NCBI GenBank assembly: GCA_002699585.1
Contig: PABP01000009.1
Location: 669,750-733,749, forward strand
DNA length: 64,000 bases
Origin: Anaerolineaceae bacterium
GTDB lineage: Bacteria; Chloroflexota; Anaerolineae; Aggregatilineales; Phototrophicaceae
Reading direction: 5' to 3'
Shown: positions 40,766-51,600 of the stretch, in pieces
How positions within the stretch are numbered: position 1 is the stretch's first letter
How the letters are laid out: each line of letters starts with the position of its first letter
Notes under the pieces: generated by a model
The model's input: only the letters and a program-made list of their open reading frames with translations
Told to the model about the DNA's origin: nothing
Databases searched by the model: none
Made by a program: the position numbers and the translations under genes

Positions 40766-41956
40766 ATGGAAAACCTAGGCGGTTCAGTGGATCGCAATCG
40801 TAAACTCAATATCGTTATTTCTTTACTGTACTATTTCCCACATCGCACAGGCCTGACACTGCACGTTCAGAGCATGGCAGAAGAGATGGTCCGGCGTGGT
40901 CATGACGTCACCGTCATCACCGCCCGCTATAGCAACGACCTGCCGCGTGATGAATCCACCCATAATGGGGTGCGTATTGTGCGTTTGTGGGCACCCATCA
41001 AAATTAGCCGCGGCATGATAATGCCGGCCTTCCCCTGGGCGGCGTATTTTGCCATGCGCAATGCCGATATTGTCAGCATCCATACCCCCATGCTAGAAAC
41101 AGCCCTGGTCAGTGTCATCGCCCAGATGGCAGGTGTCAAAGTGATTGCCACCCATCATGGTGACCTTGTGCTGCCCGATGGTCTGCTCAATCGGTTCATT
41201 CGCGGGACGATGTTTGCTATGTACAAATTCATGGCCAAACGTGCCGCTCGCCTGACGGGTTACAGCCGCGATTACGCTGAATATTCCTATTATCTCAAGC
41301 CGTTCCTGGATAAGGTCACGCCCAACTACCCACCGATAGAAATCCCGGAGCCGGATTTAGAGGCTGCCGCGGAAATGCGCCGTTCCTGGCAAAAAGAAGA
41401 TGGCCCCATCATTGGTTATGCGGGGCGCTTTGTAGAAGAAAAACGCCCCGACCTGGCCATCCGCGCTATGGAAACCGTGCTCAAGAAGTACCCTAATGCG
41501 CGTCTGATCTTCGCTGGCGAGTATGACATTCCTTATGAGGGCACCTGGGACGTGCAGCAGCCTTTGGTCAAACAGTATGGCGATACGTTGGAATTCCTTG
41601 GTTTGCTCAAAGGCCGTGAGGAATTGGCGAACTTTTATGCCGCGTGCGACGTCGTTATCTTACCGAGCGATACTGAATGTTTCGCCCTGGTTCAGGTTGA
41701 GGCCATGCTGTGCGGTACGCCAATGGTAATGAGCAATATACCCGGTGGCCGTGTACCTGTTACAGTGACAGGTATGGGCGAACTGGCCCAGCAGGGCAAT
41801 GCCCAGTCCTTTGGCGAGGCGCTCGTCAAAGTGTTGGATAACCCTGAGAGCTATATCAAGTCTCGCGAAGAAATCGAGTCGATCTTCTCGTTTAAAGAGA
41901 CGATGGATACCTACGAAAACCTATTCTATGAATATGCGAGGTCGCAGCGTGGTTGA
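40766..41956 (+). CDS. GT4-family glycosyltransferase
   Basis: A 396-residue GT-B enzyme that transfers a nucleotide-activated sugar in the cytoplasm, often to a lipid carrier. The N-terminal Rossmann domain starts NIVISLLYYFPHRTGLTLHV and holds VIATHHGDLVLPDG. The C-terminal donor-binding domain has PIIGYAGRFVEEKRPDLAI, and DTECFALVQVEAMLCGTPMV, where the EX7E motif binds the nucleotide sugar. AAGG lies 6 bases before the ATG at 40766. It is the first gene of the long co-directional block and overlaps the next gene by 8 bases. The donor and acceptor cannot be read. Confidence 0.9.
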   Translation: MENLGGSVDRNRKLNIVISLLYYFPHRTGLTLHVQSMAEEMVRRGHDVTVITARYSNDLPRDESTHNGVRIVRLWAPIKISRGMIMPAFPWAAYFAMRNADIVSIHTPMLETALVSVIAQMAGVKVIATHHGDLVLPDGLLNRFIRGTMFAMYKFMAKRAARLTGYSRDYAEYSYYLKPFLDKVTPNYPPIEIPEPDLEAAAEMRRSWQKEDGPIIGYAGRFVEEKRPDLAIRAMETVLKKYPNARLIFAGEYDIPYEGTWDVQQPLVKQYGDTLEFLGLLKGREELANFYAACDVVILPSDTECFALVQVEAMLCGTPMVMSNIPGGRVPVTVTGMGELAQQGNAQSFGEALVKVLDNPESYIKSREEIESIFSFKETMDTYENLFYEYARSQRG

Positions 41957-42803
41957 TCAGGCGACAATTGCCCACATGACGCGCAACGAAGCCGATATGG
42001 CTTTCAAAAAGCGCGTACAAACCATCTTCGATTGGGTTGATCCCCAACCGGATAGTGTGGTGCTCGATATGCCCTGTGGGCGTGGCTTCTATCTCAATAT
42101 GTTCCGCTATGTCAGTGACTGTACCATCGTCGGCGCGGAACTCGATTGGCCGATTATCAAGAAAGCCCAGGCCAATATCGGCCATCTGAATTTACCGCTG
42201 CACAACGCCAACCTCTATCATCTGCCTTATGCCGATAACACCTTCGATGCGGTCATCCTGTCGGAAATCTTGGAACACGTCGATGATGATGTCGCTGGCC
42301 TCAAAGAAGCGCTGCGCGTGCTCAAACCGGGTGGTGTCGTCGCCGTGACGGTCCCCCATGCCAATTATCCGTTCTGGTGGGACCCCATCAACAAATCCCT
42401 GGAAACGCTTTTCAACACCCATATTCAGCACGGACCCTTCGCTGGGATCTGGGCCAACCATGTGCGCCTGTATACGATGGAACAACTACGCGAGGCACTC
42501 TTAGGTGCGGGCTTCCTGATTGAAGAAGAACGCTCTTTTACCCATAGCTCGTTCCCATTCATCCATAATCTGGTGTATGGCTTCGGCAAACCCATATTGG
42601 AAGCGGGCTTGCTACCGGGCGACATGGAAACAGCGGCTAATCGCTTAACCTTTGATGACAATGACGGAAGTCCCTGGAACCCGATTAATATCGGATTGCG
42701 GGTCTTTAATTTCTTCGACCGTAAAAATACAATGAATGAACCTGTAGGACGCTCAACGGTAAATCTGGCCATTAAGGGGCGAAAACCACATGTCGGAGCA
42801 TGA
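41949..42803 (+). CDS. Class I SAM-dependent methyltransferase of the glycan block
   Basis: A 284-residue methyltransferase. Motif I is VVLDMPCGRGFYLNMF, motif II GAELDWPIIKKA, and FDAVILSEILEHVDDDVAGL with VLKPGGVVAVTVPHANYPF form the later motifs; the C-terminal half has MEQLREALLGAGFLIEEERS. The GTG at 41949 is the preferred start, because GAGG (41938-41941) is 7 bases upstream; this gives an 8-base overlap with the GT4 gene. The ATG at 41976 is second choice. Position between two glycosyltransferases suggests methylation of a sugar or of a lipid-linked glycan, but this is inference. Its end overlaps the next gene by 14 bases. Confidence 0.88.
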   Translation: MVDQATIAHMTRNEADMAFKKRVQTIFDWVDPQPDSVVLDMPCGRGFYLNMFRYVSDCTIVGAELDWPIIKKAQANIGHLNLPLHNANLYHLPYADNTFDAVILSEILEHVDDDVAGLKEALRVLKPGGVVAVTVPHANYPFWWDPINKSLETLFNTHIQHGPFAGIWANHVRLYTMEQLREALLGAGFLIEEERSFTHSSFPFIHNLVYGFGKPILEAGLLPGDMETAANRLTFDDNDGSPWNPINIGLRVFNFFDRKNTMNEPVGRSTVNLAIKGRKPHVGA

Positions 42804-45630
42804 AGCCGACAACCCAATTGAATCAGAAGACATGCTTGCTGATGATTCACCTGCTGAATCGGATGACAGCCTGGAATCACGCATCGAATCCGCCGTGGCT
42901 GATGCTCGTGCCAACGACTTGCCCTTCGATGAGTTGACGCTGTCGCAGCTTGTGGCGATGTTCCTGCGCGCACCCCGCCGCACATGGGGCGCTTTCGCGT
43001 CGGTGGTCAGGCCGCGTCGTTCGAACGCATCAGCGCCCGATCAGCCTTTGACCGTGTCGGCTCTCCAGCCGGAAAAAGCCCTTGAGCTACGCGATATAGA
43101 TCAACACGCTGCCGTGTTGTCTGCGCGTCCTCGCAACCTGATCGGCGACCGCCGTCAACTGCAACTGGGCCTCTATATCGCTGCTTTGATGCTCGCCTGG
43201 TGGGCATCAGCCAGTCTGCGCACCGTCGCTACGGAAGGCACGGGCTTCATGGTCAGCATTGGCCTGATGATCCTGGCCTTTTTCCTATGGTTGATCGGCA
43301 TGGCGGCTGGCAATTGGGCCGATTTACAGCAGTGGTGGCAAAATCGCGATGGATGGTTGCTGCCCGAACTCGTCACACGGGCGATTGTTGGTGTGATTGC
43401 GCTGATCGGCCTCTCGTTCCTGTTCGATTCAATGGATGAACCCGTTAGCGAGGTGGACCGCATCCTGAACATGGTCGGGCCAGGGTTGGCGCTGCTGGTT
43501 GGGGCCGGCTTGGTCTGGTTGTTGCTGGATGCTATCTTCGCTCGTCTGCGTTGGAGCGCATCTAAACGCAAACGTGAAGAAGAAAAGCCGGATGCTGCCA
43601 CAGAAGGCCCTGCCACACTACAGTTGCCCTGGTATATGCGCATTCATCCGGCGCGCGTCTTGTTGTTGGTCGGCGGGATTGGCTTTAGCGGCCTTGTCTG
43701 GTTCGATACTGATGGCAACAGCTTCCAGACGTTGACTTTCTATTTGTGGCTGGCCAGCATCATTATGATCGCCTTAGCCATTTCACCCGATATGTGGGGC
43801 GTCTGGCGCTGGCTCAAGCGGTTGATGACTGACATCGGCCATTTTCATTGGCGCAAACATGGCTTGGCCCTGCTTGCATTCGTGGTCATTATGGTCATCG
43901 GTGTGCATATGCGCCTGCAAGACCTGCATGAACTACCTGCCGAAATGACCAGCGACCATGTTGAATTGTTGCTCGATGCGGTCAAAGTGCTGAATGGCGA
44001 ACGTGATATTTTCTTCGCCAACAATGGTGGCCGTGAACCTGTGCAGATGTATCTGATGGCGCTGCTGTCTCTGGCCCCTGGATTGGGCATCAACCACAAC
44101 ACGCTTAAATTGCTGGCCGCTTTTGAGTCCATCCTGACGATTCCCTTGATGATATGGCTGGGCCGAGAATTGGCCGGACCGGACCGCCGCCGATTGGGTT
44201 GGTATATCGGTTTTGTGCTGGCGGTTCTCTTAGCGACCAGCTATTGGCACCTGACCATCACGCGGCAGGCCTTGCGCATCGTCTTGATGCCGCTGCAAAT
44301 GTCCCTTGTTTTGATATTTCTGATACGGGCTGTGCGCTACAACACCCGCGCCGACTACATCCTGACGGGACTCATGCTTGGTTTTGGCTTGTATATGTAC
44401 CAGGCCATGCGTATGGTCCCGGTGCTGATCGTCATGGTCGTTTTGTTGGCGGCGTATTTGCGCGGTCGTACCCTGGGCGATTGGTTCCGTTATGGCGTCA
44501 ATCTGGTTATCCTGGCCTTGGTGTCTCTGGTCGTCTTCTTGCCGATGCTGCATTACTCGGTCGAACAGCCGGAGCAGTTCTGGCGGCGTACCGCTGGCCG
44601 TATCTTGGGTGATGACGTTATCCAAGAGGTCGCTGAAGACGGTTCGATCCAGATGCGTGAGCCATCCATCGCCGAGCGCGTCGATGCCTTCAGCCAGAAT
44701 GTGCCGCAGCTCATGAGCAACACGCGCAACGTCCTGATGATGTTCCATATTCGTGGTGATGGAGCCTGGATTAACGGCGTTCCCGGCACACCCGCACTCT
44801 CGACTCATGCCGCTGCCTTGTTCATCCTGGGGTTGGCTGCTTGTTTGGCTCTGGCGCTCAAAACCCGCGACCCGGCTTATGCCATGCTGCCGATCATCGT
44901 GTTGGTGATGCTGCTGCCATCGTCCCTTTCGATTGCCTTCCCTAATGAAAATCCCAGCAACACCCGTTCCAGCGGGGCCATGCCGGCTGCCTTATTGATC
45001 GCCGCCTTGCCGCTCGGCTTGTTCATTGAGCGTACTTTGCAGTCGCAAGCCAGACGTATTGGCGTGCTGTTGGCGGCTGGTTTTACGCTGCTGGTTGTCG
45101 TCGGCTCCTACCTGGAAACGCACGATGTCTACTTCGGCCTGATGCCGGATTCCTATGAAATCAGCACCTTTAATTACAGTGAAGTCGGCCAGATTATGTA
45201 CGGTCAGGCACTTAGTGGCGATGTGCCTTATGGCAACATGTTCATGATTGCCAGCCCCCACTGGTGGGACCATCGCGCGGTCGGTCTGGATGCCGGAATT
45301 GAGGGAATTTGGCCCAATGGCGTGTATGACTATGATGGGACCGACGATTTGACGCGCTCTGTGGACTATCTGCCGCACTTCATTCGGGATGCTCTTATGC
45401 GTAGTGATCGCTTCGCCTTTGATCCGAACAGCGATATTGAGATTTTCTATAACGCGACGGATGAAGTAACGGCCAATCAACTACAAGCCTGGTTCCCGCA
45501 AGGGCGTGTGACTTATTACGACTCGCCCCATGAGCGCCGCAAATTCTACCGTTTTACGATTCCGGCACTCGGCCTGGATGCCGTCAACGCATTCCTGACC
45601 GAAAACCTGCCGTTTAGTCCAAGCGGTTAG
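42790..45630 (+). CDS. GT39-like multi-pass membrane protein (946 aa)
   Basis: A long acidic cytosolic N-terminus (about 1-115), a first group of about six membrane helices (about 120-345) and then the GT39 core (about 360-800). The first outer loop of the core reads LPAEMTSDHVELLLDAVKVL (about residue 390), a Chloroflexota variant with Asp but His in place of the following Glu; NNGGREPVQMYLMALLSL follows, as in that subgroup. An outer C-terminal domain (about 800-946) ends it. Likely it moves or transfers polyprenyl-linked sugars; the substrate is unknown. ATG at 42790 lies inside the end of the methyltransferase gene, so the two are translationally coupled. Confidence 0.8.
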   Translation: MSEHEADNPIESEDMLADDSPAESDDSLESRIESAVADARANDLPFDELTLSQLVAMFLRAPRRTWGAFASVVRPRRSNASAPDQPLTVSALQPEKALELRDIDQHAAVLSARPRNLIGDRRQLQLGLYIAALMLAWWASASLRTVATEGTGFMVSIGLMILAFFLWLIGMAAGNWADLQQWWQNRDGWLLPELVTRAIVGVIALIGLSFLFDSMDEPVSEVDRILNMVGPGLALLVGAGLVWLLLDAIFARLRWSASKRKREEEKPDAATEGPATLQLPWYMRIHPARVLLLVGGIGFSGLVWFDTDGNSFQTLTFYLWLASIIMIALAISPDMWGVWRWLKRLMTDIGHFHWRKHGLALLAFVVIMVIGVHMRLQDLHELPAEMTSDHVELLLDAVKVLNGERDIFFANNGGREPVQMYLMALLSLAPGLGINHNTLKLLAAFESILTIPLMIWLGRELAGPDRRRLGWYIGFVLAVLLATSYWHLTITRQALRIVLMPLQMSLVLIFLIRAVRYNTRADYILTGLMLGFGLYMYQAMRMVPVLIVMVVLLAAYLRGRTLGDWFRYGVNLVILALVSLVVFLPMLHYSVEQPEQFWRRTAGRILGDDVIQEVAEDGSIQMREPSIAERVDAFSQNVPQLMSNTRNVLMMFHIRGDGAWINGVPGTPALSTHAAALFILGLAACLALALKTRDPAYAMLPIIVLVMLLPSSLSIAFPNENPSNTRSSGAMPAALLIAALPLGLFIERTLQSQARRIGVLLAAGFTLLVVVGSYLETHDVYFGLMPDSYEISTFNYSEVGQIMYGQALSGDVPYGNMFMIASPHWWDHRAVGLDAGIEGIWPNGVYDYDGTDDLTRSVDYLPHFIRDALMRSDRFAFDPNSDIEIFYNATDEVTANQLQAWFPQGRVTYYDSPHERRKFYRFTIPALGLDAVNAFLTENLPFSPSG

Positions 45631-45684
45631 TCGCTGCCAACAGGTCAATTCTTAATCTGCCAATCGTGATGCGAGGCATTCACA

Positions 45685-48600
45685 ATGAGATTAACAGGTA
45701 ACAACGGCGATACAGCGGCGGATGCCATTGGCGTCGTCCAACCCAAACGCAATCGCCAGGCCCTCATTGTCCTCCCGCTGATGCTCCTGGTTGTTTTGCT
45801 AGGTGGCTATTTCAGATTCAATGGCCTCAATTGGGATGATTTCTCAGCCATGCATCCCGACGAGCGCTTCCTGACGATGAATTCGCTGCCGCTTATTGGT
45901 GGTCGCCTGGAACTTACGCCAGATAGCAATGTGCCCCCCCAGAGCGTTATCGCGACCTTTGCCAATGCCAGCTACTACGATGGGGCCAGCTTAAGCTTTG
46001 ATACCACATCACGTATTGGTGTCGTTGAGGACACCTTCGCGGTAGATGCTGTTCGTTGGACCTATGGTCTTGACCGTATGATGACCTATTCGGATGCGAG
46101 TACGGCGGCCAGAGCACTGGCTGATGGCGAAATTGCCGCCTTGGTGATGGACCAAACAGCCGCTTCGGTTTTCTTGATTACCGATGACGCGACCGGGGCC
46201 GTCTTTCTCAATATCGAAGGCACGCCCCAGGTCCAGATTATTGACACCCTATCGTCAGAAGAAATTCAGCAGGCGCACTGCTTGGAGCGCTACCCAGAAA
46301 CAGGCGGTATTGGCGGTTACTTCGATACGCAGTGTTCGCCCTATAATCCGCACAATGCCAGCACGGGTTACTATGCTTATGGAACGCTGCCCGTACTGAT
46401 GGCCCATACGGTCAGTGCGTTTGTGCAGCAGCAGGACATCGCTGGATCGGACATCTTTGACTTTGAAGGTGGTACGCTCATTTGGCGCTTCCTGTCGGCC
46501 TTCTTCGATGTGGGTAGCATCATTGTGATCTATTTCATTGGCGCGCGCACCCATAATCGCTGGGTCGGCCTGTTCTCGGCATTGCTGTATGCTGCCGCAC
46601 CCCTGGCGATTGAAAAAGCCCATTTCGGTACAGTCAACTCGATCACAGCCTTCTTCGTCATTTTGGCGATCTGGGCGGCGGTCGGTGTGCAGCAGCGCGG
46701 TAAGCTGTTTTATTACGCCGCCTTTGGCATCGCACTGGGTGCCGCGGTCGCTGGACGCATCAATACCGCGCCGTTAGCTGGGGTAGTCGTCCTGGCCGCG
46801 ATGGTGCAGATGGTGCCCTTCCTGGATCGTAGCCTGGATTGGGATGAGCGCCAGCGTGTCGCGTCCCAGGCTACCTTCGGCCTGATTCTGGCTGCGGTGC
46901 TGTCGCTGGTGACGTTCCGCATTGCCAACCCTTATGCCTTTACTGGTCCGGGTTTATTGGGCCTCGGCATCAATCCGCGCTGGCTAGCAGACCTCGGTAG
47001 TTCGCAGTTTAACGTCAGTGGCAACATGGATGCTGCTCCCAACTGGCAGTGGGTCGGGCGTCCACCGTATCTCTATCCTCTCAAAGATATGATCCTGTGG
47101 GGCATGGGCATCGGCATGGGCATTATGGCCTGGATCGGCTGGGCCTGGAGCGGCTATCGTCTGTTGAAAGGTCGTACGGGGTCATTAGCTAATTTGCTGC
47201 CCTTCGTCTGGGTGACGGTCTACTTCGCCTGGATCGGTCGTCTATGGGTCATGACCATGCGCTATTATCTGCCATTATACGCGCCCTTGGCGCTCCTCGG
47301 CGGCTGGGCGATCTATGCCGTATGGCGTGCCTCTCGTGAGCGCGATCTGCCACTTGTTCGTGGCATTACGTTGTTTTTCGGCGTTTTTCTGGCTCTGATC
47401 CCTGCTTACTATCTGGTTACGGCAACCGCTTTGACGACCACGGCCATTGCAGCGGCTGTCGTCGCTATTTTGCTAATTATTCTCGCCCTGATACCCGGCG
47501 CACCGCGCGTGCGCGCCTTTGGCCTCGGCACTTTCGTGCTGGCCTTCACGCTGCTGTGGGGCCTGATGCACAACAACATTTACAACCACCAGTTGACGCG
47601 CGTCCAGGGTAGTGTCTGGGTATGGGAGAACATCCCCGGCGATTTCTCGATGCAGGTGGATGGTGCGCCCGAAGGCACGCCCCTGATAAATATCGTGCTG
47701 CCCAATTCCCGCCCGGAGTCGTCCATCACACCGGGCGATATGCTCTCGGCAGCATCCCAGTTGATCCGAGAAATACCGTCTTTCGTGGAGTTTGTCGCGC
47801 CTGCAAGCGGGACCATCAGCAGCGTCTATAGTCCGCATATCGGTGATCCCTTTAACTCGCCGGAAGACGAAGTACTGCAAATCTCGGTAGCATCGACCGA
47901 TGATCTCAATCAGCTCGCCATCGTGACGGTTACCCAGGACTTCCCACGGGATAATCACATTCTGGGTGATGCCTATACCTTCCAGTTTGATCCACCGTTC
48001 CAGGTGGAGGAGGGCAAGCGCTATACCTTCAAAGTGGAAGCCCTGGCTGGCAACATCCTGACCTCTGGTGCAGTCATCGCGACCGAAGCCCCCTGGGATG
48101 ATCGCTTGACGACCATCAAAGCCTGCGAATATCCACAGGGCATCACCCTGGCTGATGATCCCCCGCCAGGATTGGTGGGCTATGACGAATGCAATGGCCG
48201 TCAATCCTGGTATGGGCTGGTACAGTCCTATGACATTGACCTGTCGTATCCGATTGACGAAACCTACAAGCGTGACATGATGCTCAATGCGTTGGAAGTT
48301 TCCGAGTATATCGGTATAACCAGCAACCGCTTCTATGACACCCTGTCGCGCAATCCTATCCGCTGGCCGATGTCCAACCGTTACTATGACGCGCTGTTCA
48401 GTGGTGAATTGGGCTTTGATCTGGTCGAAGTTCGTCATGAGCAGTACGAGTTTGGCCCCTTGAGCGTGTCGGACCAGTATTTGCCGATCTACGACTCGCC
48501 GCAGTGGCTTAACGAACTCGAACCTGACGAAGCTTTCCACGTCTATGATCATCCGACCGTGTTCATTTTCAAGAAGCGTGATGATTACGATCAGGCTCGC

Positions 48601-51600
48601 GTGGCGCAAATCCTGAACGATGTTTCTATTGTGCGCGTCGAAGGGGCCTATGCTCAACCTGGCGAACTGGGGTCAGCCGTCGGTAACGTGGCTTACTGGT
48701 CCTCATTAGAGGCTGACGAAGCGTCAACGGCCCTCATGCAGCGCCCGGAATTCCGCGAAATTAACGAACAGGGTGGCACATGGTCACAGCGCTTCGATAG
48801 TGACAGCATCTTCAACTCCAATCAGATCGTCGGCGTGATCGGCTGGTGGTTGTTGCTGTTCGTGATCGGCTTGGTGACGTGGCCGCTGCTCTATACCGCT
48901 TTCCCGACTCTGGCAGATCGTGGCTATGCTTTTGCCAAGATTGTCGGCTTGCTCATTCTCGCCTGGGCCGCCTGGATGCTGGGCAGTGTCGGCGTATTGG
49001 CCTGGTCGCAGGGGGGATTGTTCCTGCTGCTGCTCATCCTCACGCTGACCAGTGCCTGGTTCGCATGGCGCCAGCGCGCCAGCATGATTGCCTTTATCAA
49101 GGCCCATTGGTCGCGCATCCTGTGGATCGAAGTACTCACGATCATTCTGTTTGTGATATTCATTGGCGTACGCCTGACCAATCCCGACCTGTGGCACTTC
49201 TCCAAAGGTGGGGAAAAGCCGATGGACTTCGGTTATTTCAACGCGGTTTTGCGCTCGACGGTCTTCCCGGCCTATGATCCTTGGTACGCAGGCGGCTATA
49301 TCAATTACTATTACTTCGGCTTTGTTGTCGTCGGCTCCCCGGTGCTGATGCTCAAATTGGTTCCGGCTTTTGCTTACAACCTCATCGTGCCGACCTTGTT
49401 CGCTCTGACAGGCATTGGTGCGTTCTCGGTTGCTTTCAACATCGTCGCCGCCATGCGTGACCGTCGTCGCACCGCCGAGGATGGCGATCCCAATGCCCCC
49501 GCGCCGACCCGCCGAGCCAGTTCCTGGTTAGCCGGGATTGTTGCGCTGCTGTTGTGTGTGGCCGTCGGCAACCTGGATACAATCCGTGTGTTGGGTAACG
49601 GCATCGCCAGTATGGGCGGCTACCAGCAGTATGACAGCATCGAATCCTACTACCGCGATCAATATTTGGATCAGTATGGCGTTCGCCAGGATACCAGCGG
49701 CACGTTGGTGCTGCCCATCGAATACGAAACGGAGCTTGCCAACCGCCTGAGCAGCAACAGCATCGTGGATCGCCTGAGTTACGAGGTCACCCAGGGCGTC
49801 AACTTGCTGACAGGCTTCTCAACGGGTATTAGTAAGCTCGCGGAAGGCCAGCCCTTGCTGATTGGCAGTGATCGCTGGTATTGGGGACCCTCGCGCGTCC
49901 TCAACGAATTCCCGGTAAGCAGTGGCAACGCCATCACGGAAATGCCGTATTTCACCTTCCTATATGGCGATCTTCACGCCCATATGATTAACATGCCCGT
50001 GATGCTCTTCGCGCTGCTGTTCGTCTTCAATGAGGTGTTCCTGGCAGGCAGCCGCGCCCGCCGCAATTTGGATCGTGCCTTAGCAATTGGTCTGGGGGCG
50101 CTGGCCATCGGTCTGATGACGGCCATCAATACCTGGGATTGGCCTTCGTTCATGGTCTTTGCGACGGTCGGCCTGGGCTATGCCTGGTGGCTGCGCTGGC
50201 GCACCATCAGCCGCCATTCGTTGGTGGATATGCTCCTCAGCATAGGTGGCTTCCTGTTCGTCGCTCGTTTCGTGGCCATCGCCCATACGAGCTGGTACGC
50301 GGCTATCTACCAGAGTGCGGAGCTTTACCTGGGGCGCAAGACGCCGCTGTGGGCTTACTTCGATATTCACGGCCTGTTCTTGCTGCTGATCGTTTCCCTG
50401 CTCATCTGGGAAACAGGCCGCTGGTTTCGTTCGGTACACGTTAAGGCGTTGCGCGGCAAGGGCTTCTGGCTGAGCGCTGGCGCGCTTGGTGCAGGCGTCC
50501 TGACCGCCGTTGGTCTCATTCTGGCGATGATGGGTTATCAGGTCGCCATTATCGTCATTCCGCTGGTGATCTGGATTGTCGCTTTGTTCTTCCGGCCAGG
50601 GCAGTCGCGCGTTATGCAATATGTGCTGGTGCTGGCAGGTTTCGCCCTCGCCCTGACGCTGGCCGTGGAAATCATCACCATCACAGGCGATATTGGCCGC
50701 CAGAACACGGTCTTTAAGTTCTATTTGCAAGTTTGGTTGATCTTCAGCGTGGTCGGTGGGGCAGCCTTCTCCTGGCTCTTCACCAGCAGCGACTACTGGC
50801 GTGCGGGCTTACGCTTCCTATGGTATATCCCGTTGATGACCCTTTTCGTGATCGCTGCCATGTTCCCCATTACAGCCACCCGTGCTCGCACTCTGGACCG
50901 CTACAGTCCGTCATCCGGTTTTTATCACTCAGTGCTGCCGGAAGAAACCATCGAAGATCTGGCTGAGTTGTACTTCGTGACGCCGGAATGGCTCCGCGAG
51001 GCCAACAATATGCCTGATGATGCCCAACCCGCTATGGGCGATACCATCACCATCATCCCGCCCAGTGACCTGAACGAGCCAGCAACCACGCTCGATGGCA
51101 TCGCCTACATGCAGTATGCCGCCCACCATCCACTGAACTCAGAAGCGGCGGTGCTCATCAATATGGATCACGATTACAACATCATTCGGTGGTTGCAAGA
51201 AAATGTCGTCGGTACCCCTGTCATCATTGAAGGTCGCAATCCCGCCAGTGAATATACCTGGACAGGGCGTATTGCCATCAATACGGGCTTGCCCAGTGTG
51301 CTCGGCTGGAACTTCCACCAGCGCCAGCAGCGTACCTTCGACCCATTGCCGACCATGGTCCAACTGCGTGAAGGCAACATCAATTACTTCTATGACACCG
51401 CCGATATTGCCGGGGCAGTTCGCATCCTACGTACTTACGATGTCAGGTACATCATCCTAAGCACCTACGAACGCATTTGGTCTACTTCAGCGGGATTAGC
51501 CAAGTTCGATATCATGGTCGACATGGGCCTGCTGAACAAAATCGAGGTAGATAGCAATGCCTTCATCTATGAAGTCAACGAGCAGGCGCTGGCTGATTTC

